Source of the DNA: a bacterium
Lineage (GTDB): Bacteria > Hydrothermota > UBA3073 > JACQXS01 > JAGMCI01
DNA length: 59,731 bases
Assembly (NCBI GenBank): GCA_030018315.1
Contig: JASEGA010000011.1
Coordinates: 1-59,731, forward strand
Direction of reading: 5' to 3'
Under the pieces are notes generated by a model. That model worked only from the letters and a program-made list of their open reading frames with translations, ran no database searches and was not told where the DNA came from. Below, in pieces: positions 45,888-56,239 of this stretch (the stretch's first letter is position 1; the number at the start of each line of letters is the position of its first letter). Position numbers and translations under genes: made by a program.

Positions 45888-46079
45888 ATGGAAAAAATTG
45901 ATGAATTTCCTTATTGGATTAAAAATTATATTGTAGTAAAAGATTTGCTTTTTAAAGGATACAAGCCAAATGAAATTAGAGAGTTGACTGGTTTAAATGA
46001 AGAGAACATCAAAAAATACGAGTTTATCGTTAAATCCAATTATTTGATAGTTGATTTTGATAATAAAGAAGGTGTATGA
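45888..46079 (+). CDS. 63-aa putative HTH protein, copy 2
   Basis: Paralogue of the protein at 177-368, with the same length and the same core (LLFKGYKPNEIRELTGLNEENIKKYEFIV). Function unknown; a small DNA-binding partner or effector of the regulator is inferred from the conserved linkage. Its ATG has no Shine-Dalgarno and a predicted 7-nt leader. About 100 nt separate its stop from the protease gene, which may be co-transcribed. Confidence 0.75.
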   Translation: MEKIDEFPYWIKNYIVVKDLLFKGYKPNEIRELTGLNEENIKKYEFIVKSNYLIVDFDNKEGV

Positions 46080-46179
46080 TGGATTTAGGTTTATAGGTAT
46101 GGATGAAGTAATAAATAGAAGGAGAGAAGAGAAAGAGAGAATAAAGTTTCTTTTCCGCTCTTTCAAAGGGAGGTATGCA

Positions 46180-49100
46180 ATGAGGAAATGTGCGAGTATA
46201 AAGGTTGGGATGATGGCTATGGCTCTTATTTTAGCCATCCCTGCGTTTGGAGGAGAAATTATTCAGGAGCTCAGATTTAGTCCAGCAGATTTGGAGTTTA
46301 GCAAACTAAAAGAATATGATGTAGTTAAACTTGGTCTAAATAGTGCTACATCCAGACTCGGAGAGCCTGCATTGCCACTGATAAATTTACATGTGCTTAT
46401 TCCACCTGGTGCATCCGTTGAGAAAGTGGAGATAATTGATAAAGAGAAGGTATCTATTCCTGGAAATTATAATATCATACCTGCCCAACATCCTGTAAAG
46501 CTCTCTATAAATGATGAGCTCCCACCCTGGGTAGAGCCAGTTCCAGGAATATATAGTTCAATGCAGGAGTATCCAGGGGAAGTACTTCAGTATATCCATA
46601 CTGGAACGATGAGCGGCTATAGGATTGCAGGAATGCTTGTCTATCCATTACAATACATTCCGCAACAAAAGAAATTATTTCTTTACACCAAGATTAAAGT
46701 GAGAGTTACCTATAAGGAAGGAGCATGCCCAGTGACTGCCAAGTCTGGACGTCAGAATAAAGTGTTTGGTGATATAGTAAAAGGATTAGTTGCAAATCCT
46801 ACAGATATGGCAAGATTTATGCCACCAAGTAGTAAGGCTGTGACAGATACTCAGTATGTGATTATTACTGATACAATCAAGGTCGGCTCTTATTTTAAAA
46901 CACTTGTGAATTGGAAGCGAGCGAGAGGAATATCTGCAACTCTTGTAAATGTTGACCGGATTTACGCACAGTTTCCAGGGGGCTCTTATAAAGAGAGGAT
47001 TCGCAATTTTATTAAGTATGCAAATTCTGAATGGGGTACAAGCTGGGTTCTGTTAGGTGGTGGCGAAAATGTCCTGCCAAGGGTATATGGATGGTTCCCA
47101 GATACCTATCCCGATGGCACGCCAGTCTTTCAAGATTGGGAGATGCCACCTACAGATCTATACTTTGCAGACCTTGATGGTAATTGGGATGCAAATGGAA
47201 ACGGTCAGTATGGAGAGATGTACTATGATGATGCTCATAATTTCCAAAACATAGATAGTCTTGATTTATATCCTGATATTTTTCTGGGTAGGGCATCTGT
47301 CAATAATGCAAAAGATTGTACTACATTTGTGAACAAAGTATTAACTTACGAAGACCCAACCAAGCGACCCACAGATTATCAAAAGAAGATGCTTTTAATT
47401 GGCGAATACTTATTTGGAATCAAATGGGGTGGTATGATAGGCGACTCAATAGCATCAGTTACTCCATTAGATTATACAATAACTAAATTGTACGAAGAGA
47501 TGGGGACTTTGAATAGGCAGACAGTTTTTAATTCACTCAATTCTGGATATCATCTCCTGTTTTGGGCTGCTCATGGTAATAATGATGTAATTGGGGCGGG
47601 ACAGCACCCAAACAGAGAACTCTTTTACTCTGAGGATGCTGATGCCTTAACAAATGGGGATAGATACCCTGTTTGTGTTGCAATTTCGTGCTTTATTGGG
47701 TCGTATGATTGGGGAGAGTGCATAGTGGAACATTTTATGAATAATAGAAATGGAGGGAGTGTAGCCTGGGTAGCAAATACGAGGTACGGCTATGGCAACA
47801 TAACCAAAAAAATTGGTTATTCTGGTTTATTATGTATAAACTTTTTTGACGCCTTGTTTAATCACAACGGGTATTCAACTGGCATAGCCCTTAATAGAGC
47901 AAGGCCTCTCTCAGTACCAATGGCATTTGTAAATCCGATTTCTCGATATTCCCTGTACAGCCTTAATATCTTTGGTGACCCGGAATCACCTATATTTTTT
48001 GATGCCACTCCGCCGCCACAGGATGATACTCCTCCTATAATATCTAATCTACAAGTAATTCCTGAAGACCACCAAGCCACTATTACTTGGACTACGGATG
48101 AATTAGCCAGTTCATGGGTAGAATATGGACTTACTCCAAATTATGGGGATAACTATATACAGTGGGAATATGTAACAGAGCACCAAATAATACTCTCTGA
48201 TTTGGGAGCCGCAACAACTTACTATTATCGGATAAAGTCTGCCGATTTAAATGGTAATTATAATGTGTTAGAAGGCTCCTTTGTTACATTGGAAGATATC
48301 ACTCCACCTACGTTCTCTTCAGTTTTTGCATTTGATGTCATATCTCCTTTAGCATCAATTTATTGGGAGACAAATGAGCCGAGTAATTCACAAGTGATAT
48401 ATGGCACCACTCCTACTTGTGAAAATAATACACCAGTCGATGAAGAGCTCGTTAAAAGACATTTTATTACCATTGAGGGATTAGTCCCCTTTCAACTCTA
48501 TTATTACTGTGTAATCTCAACTGATGAATATGGCAACTGTGATACATCAAACACTTATACTTTCACCACCTACTCTCAGGCGCACGCACTTAACACGCTC
48601 TGGACTGAGGAGATGATTCTTAATTACCTGGGTTCGGCAGTGAGGGGCGCTTGTTTAGCTAATACATATGGTGATGAAAAAATGGAAATAATTGTAGCTC
48701 ATTGGTATACAACTTCATCGTGTGGTGGCCCAGGGGTATATAGCTGTGATGGGGATTTGCTCTCAGGTTTTCATTCCTATTCAGGATATGCGTTTCCTAT
48801 TGTTGCAGATATTGATAATGATGACTTGTTTGAGATTATTCATGTAATACGTCAATTTGGGGTAACATCCAAATTTGTTGTAGAGGTATTAAATATGGAT
48901 GGTATCAAAGTATGGGCTACTTCTCTTCCATGCATCCCGAATTCTCCCTATAGAGTTGTCTCATCGCCTGCCTTGGTTGATGTAAATGATGATGGAAACT
49001 TGGATGTTTTGATAGGAGGGTCAGATGGGCAACTATGGGCGTTAAATTCAATTAATGGAAACACAATATGGACATTTGAGATGGGGGGCGAGATAGTTGT

Positions 49101-51582
49101 TTCTCCAGTTGTCTCAGATATTGATAGAGATGGAGAGTTGGATATCATCGTAGGTAACGGAACCAGCTGGGGTGGTTTGACGACACTGTGTGTTTTAAAT
49201 AAGAATGGAGCTAAGAAATGGGAATATAGTTTTCAGGGTATTCCTTATAGCAATGGTATAGTTGCAACTCCAGGGGTTGCAGATATAACTGGTGACCAGC
49301 GGTTAGAGATAATACAACCTATTGATGGGTGGGGTATTGTTGTCTTCGATTGTGAAGGAAACATAATCAGGCAGAACCTATTTACAAGTTTGGCTTATTC
49401 TTCACCTGCAATAGGTGATATTGACCGTGATGGCTCATTGGACATAATAGTTGGACTTGGCTCAATGCTCTATGCCTTTACAGATAATGGAGAAACAGAG
49501 CTTACAGAAAAATGGGCTATAGGGACACATCCTGACTGGGACGTAACTTCCTCCCCTGCATTGGCGGATTTTAATAATGATGGATATTTAGAGATAGTGT
49601 TTGGAGCAAGCACGTCATCACGGTTTTGGGAAAGCTCACTTTCTCCGGAGGGGAAGATTTATATACTCGACCATAATGGAACGATATTGGCCTGTAAGGA
49701 GACTATAGGTGGAATGGTTGAAGGTTCAAACCCAACAATTGCAGACATAAATAGAGATGGCAAACTTGAGATAGTAGTGGGAACAGTGATTTCCAGAGCC
49801 TTTACTGATGCACTGGAGGTCTTCCAAATACCAGATTTTAACTGTGCTACTATTAGTCAAGTTGAGTGGCCTATGTTCCATCACGATATATGGCATACAG
49901 GACGATATGGGTTTAACCCATATAATCGGCCACCAAATGAGCCAGTTTGTGTATATCCACGAGATAAGAGTAGTCGTGTTTGGCTCATCCCAATAATTAA
50001 ATGGAGCTGTGAAGATCCGGATGGTGACTTACTCACCTATAAGCTTTATTTAGATACATTCAACCCACCTACTACTTTAAAATACACTGGCTCTGATACA
50101 TTCTATACTCCTGAGACCCCTCTGAATTATAGCACCACCTATTACTGGCAGGTAATTGCTACAGACAGGAGTGGTGCATCTACTGAAAGTCCTGTTTGGT
50201 CATTTACTACATGGACAGGTAAGGAAGAATGCCATGAGTTTTATACAACAGTATGCGACTCTTATGATGTAACTATATGCTCTAACTCCTATATAGAGGC
50301 TAAAACTCAGGATACACTTGATTTCGATCGTCGAAGTAGGAAACTAAGTTTTAAGGTTATTGGGCTTGAACAATCTGGTTACTGTGCAGTTACTATTCCA
50401 TGGGGTCTGCTACACGATACTCTAAAAATAAGTGGTAAGCATACATTTATGGTTACAGTTGATGGAGTTCCTATAGCAGAAGATGCTCTGGAAATAGAAC
50501 AAAAAGCAGACACCTTTATAAACCAACAGGGAGATACCTTTACTTGTGGTGGGTTCTCACAGTTATCTTTCAGGTACGACCACTCTGGGTGGCGTACAAT
50601 TGAGATTTTAGCTCCAATCCAAATATGTGATATTGGGGGTGGAGGGGGTCAATACGAGGGCGAAGACGGAAAGATTAATATACTTGACCTAGTCAAGGTA
50701 ACTAGTGTATATGCACTTACACCTGATGCTCCAAATTGGAATCCAAAAACTGATTTTAACAAGAATAAAAAAATAGATATATTGGATGTGGTTCTACTCT
50801 GCACAGGGTATGGTATGGGGGGTAAGAAAGCTAACTTATTGTCTATTTTAAAGAAGACACTTCAAAGAAACGAGGTTGTGACAGTTAGTGTAGTTCCTAC
50901 AATGTCTGCTATATTACCTGGTGATACATTTAATATAGATATAGACATCTCCAATGTTAATAGGCTCAAAGGGTACGATTTCAAGTTAAAGTATAATCCG
51001 AATGTCTTAAAGGCGATTAAGATTATTCCTGGGTTGTTCCTTGGTGATGATACTTATACTATTAAGAATGAACTCTATGATGAGGGTTGGGTATGGTTTG
51101 CTATAGCATCTTTAGGACAGAATCCTGGTGCAAGTGGTGATGGGACACTGGCAACAATTACATTTGTAGTCAAGGGAACTGGTGAGTCTATCTTAGACCT
51201 ATATGAGGTTGAACTTGCAGACTACAATGCTAATCTAATTCCACACGAGACAATTGATGGTGAGTTTAATAATTCACCAATAGCAATTGAAGACGCTGCT
51301 TCAATAAACAGTGTTCCTCAGATGTTAGCTCTTAAGGAGCCGTATCCAAATCCATTCTCTTCTAATACTGTGATAAGGTATGGAATCCCGAAAACTGGGA
51401 TGGTATCACTTAAGGTTTACAATATAGCTGGTGAGATAGTTGCAACACTTGTCAACGAGGAGAAGTTGCCCGGCTATTACTCTGTCAACTTGAGTAGTAA
51501 AGAATTAGCAGATGGCATTTATTTCTTAAAGCTTAGGACTCAGGAAAAAGTTATTACCAAAAAAACGATAGTGCTACAATAG
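46180..51582 (+). CDS. Gingipain-family (C25) protease with FN3, FG-GAP-like, dockerin-like, cohesin-like and sorting domains
   Basis: 1800 aa from the ATG at 46180, which follows GGAGGT and gives a signal peptide (KVGMMAMALILAIPAFG). Residues about 25-230 look like a gingipain propeptide. The C25 peptidase has His465 in FWAAHGN and Cys504 in VCVAISCFIGSYDWGE. Two FN3-like domains (about 616-800) precede an FG-GAP/VCBS-like propeller (about 807-1240, repeated DIDRDGxLDIIVG), another FN3-like domain, a dockerin-like pair (DGKINILDLV; FNKNKKIDILDVV, about 1490-1545) and a cohesin-like domain (about 1565-1700). A FlgD-type C-terminus (YPNPFSSNTVIRYGIP ... KKTIVLQ) ends it. A secreted surface protease is predicted. 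Confidence 0.87.
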   Translation: MRKCASIKVGMMAMALILAIPAFGGEIIQELRFSPADLEFSKLKEYDVVKLGLNSATSRLGEPALPLINLHVLIPPGASVEKVEIIDKEKVSIPGNYNIIPAQHPVKLSINDELPPWVEPVPGIYSSMQEYPGEVLQYIHTGTMSGYRIAGMLVYPLQYIPQQKKLFLYTKIKVRVTYKEGACPVTAKSGRQNKVFGDIVKGLVANPTDMARFMPPSSKAVTDTQYVIITDTIKVGSYFKTLVNWKRARGISATLVNVDRIYAQFPGGSYKERIRNFIKYANSEWGTSWVLLGGGENVLPRVYGWFPDTYPDGTPVFQDWEMPPTDLYFADLDGNWDANGNGQYGEMYYDDAHNFQNIDSLDLYPDIFLGRASVNNAKDCTTFVNKVLTYEDPTKRPTDYQKKMLLIGEYLFGIKWGGMIGDSIASVTPLDYTITKLYEEMGTLNRQTVFNSLNSGYHLLFWAAHGNNDVIGAGQHPNRELFYSEDADALTNGDRYPVCVAISCFIGSYDWGECIVEHFMNNRNGGSVAWVANTRYGYGNITKKIGYSGLLCINFFDALFNHNGYSTGIALNRARPLSVPMAFVNPISRYSLYSLNIFGDPESPIFFDATPPPQDDTPPIISNLQVIPEDHQATITWTTDELASSWVEYGLTPNYGDNYIQWEYVTEHQIILSDLGAATTYYYRIKSADLNGNYNVLEGSFVTLEDITPPTFSSVFAFDVISPLASIYWETNEPSNSQVIYGTTPTCENNTPVDEELVKRHFITIEGLVPFQLYYYCVISTDEYGNCDTSNTYTFTTYSQAHALNTLWTEEMILNYLGSAVRGACLANTYGDEKMEIIVAHWYTTSSCGGPGVYSCDGDLLSGFHSYSGYAFPIVADIDNDDLFEIIHVIRQFGVTSKFVVEVLNMDGIKVWATSLPCIPNSPYRVVSSPALVDVNDDGNLDVLIGGSDGQLWALNSINGNTIWTFEMGGEIVVSPVVSDIDRDGELDIIVGNGTSWGGLTTLCVLNKNGAKKWEYSFQGIPYSNGIVATPGVADITGDQRLEIIQPIDGWGIVVFDCEGNIIRQNLFTSLAYSSPAIGDIDRDGSLDIIVGLGSMLYAFTDNGETELTEKWAIGTHPDWDVTSSPALADFNNDGYLEIVFGASTSSRFWESSLSPEGKIYILDHNGTILACKETIGGMVEGSNPTIADINRDGKLEIVVGTVISRAFTDALEVFQIPDFNCATISQVEWPMFHHDIWHTGRYGFNPYNRPPNEPVCVYPRDKSSRVWLIPIIKWSCEDPDGDLLTYKLYLDTFNPPTTLKYTGSDTFYTPETPLNYSTTYYWQVIATDRSGASTESPVWSFTTWTGKEECHEFYTTVCDSYDVTICSNSYIEAKTQDTLDFDRRSRKLSFKVIGLEQSGYCAVTIPWGLLHDTLKISGKHTFMVTVDGVPIAEDALEIEQKADTFINQQGDTFTCGGFSQLSFRYDHSGWRTIEILAPIQICDIGGGGGQYEGEDGKINILDLVKVTSVYALTPDAPNWNPKTDFNKNKKIDILDVVLLCTGYGMGGKKANLLSILKKTLQRNEVVTVSVVPTMSAILPGDTFNIDIDISNVNRLKGYDFKLKYNPNVLKAIKIIPGLFLGDDTYTIKNELYDEGWVWFAIASLGQNPGASGDGTLATITFVVKGTGESILDLYEVELADYNANLIPHETIDGEFNNSPIAIEDAASINSVPQMLALKEPYPNPFSSNTVIRYGIPKTGMVSLKVYNIAGEIVATLVNEEKLPGYYSVNLSSKELADGIYFLKLRTQEKVITKKTIVLQ

Positions 51583-51614
51583 TTAAGTTGTAATTCCTAT
51601 ATGTGTAATGGAGT

Positions 51615-52592
51615 TTAGCATATTCTTGGGAGTAATTCACCACGCGGGAGCTCTATAAGCCTTTTGCCACCTATTTTTGTGTGTAAAATTACATCACCAG
51701 GATAGTCTCTTACCACCTTTCCAATAACTGCTGCATCCTTTGCTTTTGAGTCTTTTTTAACTTTATCTAAGACTTTGTCACTTTCATCAAATATTACAAA
51801 CTTACCCTCATTTGCAATATATAGAGGGTCTAATCCAAGTAACTCACACGTAGCCCTCACCTCTGATCTTATAGGGATGCTTTCTTCATCAATCTCTATC
51901 CCCAAATTGGCTGCTATTGCTACCTCTTTCAATATCCCACCTAAACCGCCACGCGTCGGGTCCCTAATGCAATGGATGCCAGGACTCTTAAATAGGATAT
52001 TAGCAACTGATAATAGGTTAGATGCATCACTTAAAATTGGAACATCCAACTCCATCCCTTCTCGCTCAGATAATAGTGCTATACCATGGTCTCCAATAGT
52101 TCCAGTTATCATCACAATGTCTCCTACACATATATTCTTAGGTGAGAGTGGATGCTCAATTTTACCAATTCCAGAAGTATTTATATAAATTCCATCCCCT
52201 TTACCATGTTCTACAACTTTAATATCACCGCATACTATTTCTACATGAGACTGGCTTGCCTCTTTTGCTGAGGAGTCAATTATTCTTTCAAGGTCAGCTA
52301 ATTTAAATCCTTCCTCAATGATAAGTGCAATGCTGATATATAAAGGGATAGCACCTACACATAATAGGTCATTTACAGTGCCTGCTACTGCTAACTTACC
52401 AATATTTCCACCTTTAAAGAATATTGGCTTTACCACATAAGAGTCAGTAGTGAATGCAATTTTCCCAGTTAACCTTGCACTGTCCTCAAGTAGCTTCAGG
52501 GTGGAATTTTTGAAGTATTTAAGAATTAAATCGTTAAGTAACTCTGATTGCAACTTACCACCACTCCCATGAGCTAATAAAACAGAATCCAT
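51615..52592 (-). CDS. hypE: Hydrogenase maturation protein HypE
   Basis: 325 aa. It dehydrates HypF-made carbamoyl-thiocarboxamide to the thiocyanate that donates CN to the NiFe site. It has the N-terminal AHGSGGKLQSELL, the ATP-binding GTVNDLLCVGA and GDIKVVEHGKGDGIYINTSGIG, and the essential C-terminal PRIC whose Cys carries the ligand. It is 3 nt after hypD. hypA, B, C and F and hydrogenase genes are not in the window. Confidence 0.95.
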   Translation of the reverse strand: MDSVLLAHGSGGKLQSELLNDLILKYFKNSTLKLLEDSARLTGKIAFTTDSYVVKPIFFKGGNIGKLAVAGTVNDLLCVGAIPLYISIALIIEEGFKLADLERIIDSSAKEASQSHVEIVCGDIKVVEHGKGDGIYINTSGIGKIEHPLSPKNICVGDIVMITGTIGDHGIALLSEREGMELDVPILSDASNLLSVANILFKSPGIHCIRDPTRGGLGGILKEVAIAANLGIEIDEESIPIRSEVRATCELLGLDPLYIANEGKFVIFDESDKVLDKVKKDSKAKDAAVIGKVVRDYPGDVILHTKIGGKRLIELPRGELLPRIC

Positions 52593-52595
52593 AAG

Positions 52596-53699
52596 CTATT
52601 TGATTTTTGAATTTCCTTTTTTACCGTATTTATAGTATGCAGCACAGGTGCCCTCAGATGATACCATACACGGACCAAGTGGTTCCTCTGGAGTACATAA
52701 GGTGCCAAAATTTGTGCACTCGGGTGGAGTGATGACACCACGAAGTATGTCACCACATAGACAGCCGGGCTGCGGTTTTACAGGCTCAATCTGCCTCAGG
52801 TGGATGTTAAACTTTTGCTCGGCATCAAACTCAATAAACTCATCCCTAACGGCTAATCCGCTCCCTGGTATGACTCCAAGACCACGCCAGTTTGAATCCA
52901 CAACCTTAAATACATTATCAATAACCTCTTTTGCTAGAGTGTTACCATAGAACCTCACTGCGCGTTTATATGCATTTTCAACATCAGCTCTATCAGTATT
53001 TATCTGTCTGATAAGCGCATAAATTCCCTCCAAGATATCAAGTGGCTCAAATCCTGTTATTACACATGGAACCTTATATCTGTTGGCAATCTCTTGATAA
53101 GGAGCAGAGCCTATAATAGTTGATACATGTCCTGGGCATATAAAACCGTGAATATTTAGGTTACCTTGACATAAAGTCTCCATTGCAGGTGGTATAAGTT
53201 TATGGCCACACAGGATAAAGAAATTATCAATTTGCTTCTCCTTTGCCTGGATCAGTGTATAAGCAGTAGCTGGCGTAGTAGTCTCAAATCCAATTGCAAA
53301 AAATACAACCTCTTTATCCGGATTCTGCATAGCAATCTGTAATGCATCCTGTGCAGAATAAATAATTCTTACATCGCTACCTTTTGCTCTTTCTTTTTCT
53401 AAAGAAGAACGAGAACCCGGTACCCTAAACATATCGCCATAAGTAGCAATGACTGCACTTGAAGCGAGTTCAATAACTTTATCAATCATTTCTTGTGGTA
53501 TAACACACACAGGACAACCGGGGCCAGCGACTACATTGATGTTATTTGATAATATATCTCTAATCCCAAATCTAAACAATGCCATAGTATGAGTCCCACA
53601 TACCTCCATTAAAGTACATTTCTTGGTTGCAATTTTATTTATTTGATTAATTATACCAGTTGCTACTTCCTTATTTGCAAATTCGTCTATAAATTTCAT
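52596..53699 (-). CDS. hypD: Hydrogenase maturation protein HypD
   Basis: 367 aa. Scaffold that assembles Fe(CN)2CO together with HypC. Conserved cysteines are MEVCGTHT, GPGCPVCVIP and GCLCGDILRG; GFETTTPATA is also typical. hypC, often adjacent, is missing here. Confidence 0.95.
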   Translation of the reverse strand: MKFIDEFANKEVATGIINQINKIATKKCTLMEVCGTHTMALFRFGIRDILSNNINVVAGPGCPVCVIPQEMIDKVIELASSAVIATYGDMFRVPGSRSSLEKERAKGSDVRIIYSAQDALQIAMQNPDKEVVFFAIGFETTTPATAYTLIQAKEKQIDNFFILCGHKLIPPAMETLCQGNLNIHGFICPGHVSTIIGSAPYQEIANRYKVPCVITGFEPLDILEGIYALIRQINTDRADVENAYKRAVRFYGNTLAKEVIDNVFKVVDSNWRGLGVIPGSGLAVRDEFIEFDAEQKFNIHLRQIEPVKPQPGCLCGDILRGVITPPECTNFGTLCTPEEPLGPCMVSSEGTCAAYYKYGKKGNSKIK

Positions 53700-53745
53700 A
53701 GGATAAATTTGTAAACCTAAAGTCCACGCTACACTATGCTTTATA

Positions 53746-53865
53746 TTATTTTAGTAATATCATCTTTTTTACTAATTTCAAGTCTGATGAAGTTAGTTCG
53801 CAAAAGTAAACCCCTTTTGAGCAATTTTTAGGATTCCACACTATAGTTTTTATCTCTTCGTCCAT
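53746..53865 (-). pseudogene. C-terminal fragment of a secreted sorting-domain protein
   Basis: A 39-codon open frame (MDEEIKTIVWNPKNCSKGVY ... LVKKMILLK) matches the last strands of the FlgD/type IX-like sorting domains (VxWxPxxxSKGxYxxxL...KKMxLLK). An in-frame TAG lies just upstream. It is the tail of a lost gene, in the 356-bp gap before tgt. Confidence 0.6.
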
Positions 53866-53977
53866 TATTTTCTAAATCGGATGAATCTTAGTTTACTAAC
53901 TGTAATAATAAAATAGCAAAAAGTCAATCAAAAATTGGTGTTTGTATCTTTTTACAGAAAATTTTTTGTGCAAAAAT

Positions 53978-54006
53978 GTCATTGCGAGCGTGAGCAAAGC
54001 AATCTC
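53978..54006. repeat. Dispersed palindromic repeat, intergenic copy
   Basis: GTCATTGCGAGCGTGAGC...AAAGCAATCTC, the same class as the in-frame insertion at 1911-1946. Confidence 0.75.
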
Positions 54007-54018
54007 ATAACAAAAAAA

Positions 54019-55138
<1,120 letters not shown>

Positions 55139-55142
55139 TATA

Positions 55143-55781
55143 ATGAGACCTATGGAATATGCAGTAATTACAGATGATATTGTTAGGTCAAGTAAGCTAT
55201 CTAATAGAGCAGCTGTGCAGAGTGAGATAAAAAGTATCTTGCACAAAATAAATAAAAGGTTTGCTAATGATATAATAGTTGAATTCTCATTTTCTGGCGG
55301 CGATGAGTTTCAAGGGCTTGTTAAATTAGATAGTAAAGTATTTACTATTATAAAAGAATTTCAAAAACAGCTTTATCCAGTTAAAACCTATTTTGGCGTA
55401 GGTTTTGGTAAAGTAACTACTGATATAGCCAAGACTACGGTGGAGATGGATGGCAACTGTTTTCATCTTTCTCGCGATGCACTTGAGCAAGCAAAGAAGA
55501 GTTCGCAGGAAATAGTGTTCTTTACAGGTAATAAAGAAAGTGATGTAGTGCTCAACACTGTATTTTTGCTTATTAGTGCAATTAAATCATCTTGGAAAGA
55601 TATCCATTATCGCAGAATTTGGGAGTATGAAGAATTAGGGACATTAGAAAGAGTAGCTAAAAAAGAGGAACGAAGTGCACGGGAAATCTCCAAAACCTTA
55701 CAAGATGCAAAGTATAACGCTATAAAAAGGGCAGAAGAATTTGTCCATAATTATCTTTCAAATTCAACCCTATTGGGTTGA
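55143..55781 (+). CDS. SatD-like protein
   Basis: 212 aa if started at 55143 (MRPMEYAVITDDIVRSSKLSN); a start at 55152 is equally possible and no Shine-Dalgarno decides. The pattern ITDDIVRSSKLSNR...FSFSGGDEFQGLV...VGFGKVTTDIAKTTVEMDGNCFHLSRDALEQA matches the SatD family, whose GGDEFQG recalls nucleotide-cyclase-like folds. The C-terminus has an HTH-like segment (ERSAREISKTLQDAKYNAIKRA). Its role is unknown; a regulatory function is inferred. Hairpin 1 of the array at 55763 covers its stop codon. Confidence 0.72.
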   Translation: MRPMEYAVITDDIVRSSKLSNRAAVQSEIKSILHKINKRFANDIIVEFSFSGGDEFQGLVKLDSKVFTIIKEFQKQLYPVKTYFGVGFGKVTTDIAKTTVEMDGNCFHLSRDALEQAKKSSQEIVFFTGNKESDVVLNTVFLLISAIKSSWKDIHYRRIWEYEELGTLERVAKKEERSAREISKTLQDAKYNAIKRAEEFVHNYLSNSTLLG

Positions 55782-55860
55782 AAAAAAGAAAATCAACCTT
55801 GTTAGGTTGAAAAATGAACTCTGTTAGGTTCAAAAATAAATTTAAACCCTATGTGGTTCA
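55763..55860. repeat. Tandem array of four small hairpins
   Basis: TTCAACCC/GGGTTGAA (55763-55782), TCAACC/GGTTGA (55793-55810), TGAAC/GTTCA (55815-55832) and AACC/GGTT (55845-55858), each followed by A-rich bases. Arm sequences vary but pairing is kept. It fills the gap between the SatD-like gene and the membrane protein. Confidence 0.65.
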
Positions 55861-55869
55861 AGGGCAATT

Positions 55870-56238
55870 ATGGAAAGTAATAGTGTATTGAGGATAACTT
55901 ACTTAATAATTGGTTATATTTTTGTTATATTTACGGGTAGTCCAATTGTTTCAGTAGTTTGTAGGAAGTTTAGACCCAATGATATGGACCAAATAGGAAA
56001 AGGGGCTGGCAGGTATATTGGATATTTTTAGCGGTTTCTTATTTTGAGTTTTGTGCTCCTGAACCAGTACGCTGCAATAGGTTTGGTATTGACTGCTAAA
56101 TCAATAGCAAGGTTTGATGCTTTAAAAGATAGGAATGTTGCCGAATATTACCTTATAGGAACTTTATGTAGCATCTCTATTACTGTTTTCGTTGGTATGA
56201 TATTAAAATTTGTGCTACAGCTTACATTACAGATTTAA
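55870..56238 (+). pseudogene. Small membrane protein interrupted by an in-frame TAG
   Basis: A single frame runs from the ATG at 55870 to the TAA at 56236-56238 with one amber codon at 56029-56031. Before it: ITYLIIGYIFVIFTGSPIVS... and GKGAGRYIGYF. After it: RFLILSFVLLNQYAAIGLVL, then AKSIARFDALKDRNVAEYYL and [19 protein letters not shown]. The two halves join naturally, with three hydrophobic helices in 121 residues; the amber position would most simply be Glu (GAG). The downstream part resembles a conserved membrane-protein C-terminus that I cannot name. It may be a recent point mutation, a readthrough gene or a sequence error. Confidence 0.6.
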
Positions 56239-56239
56239 A

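Noticed and set aside
46051-46179. Longer start for the gingipain-family protein
   Set aside because: It would add 43 charged residues before the signal peptide; the ATG at 46180 has GGAGGT and a clean signal sequence.
55763-55860. Short-repeat array that could suggest CRISPR
   Set aside because: Units are hairpins of 18-20 bp with variable arms, spacers are tiny and A-rich, and there are no cas genes.
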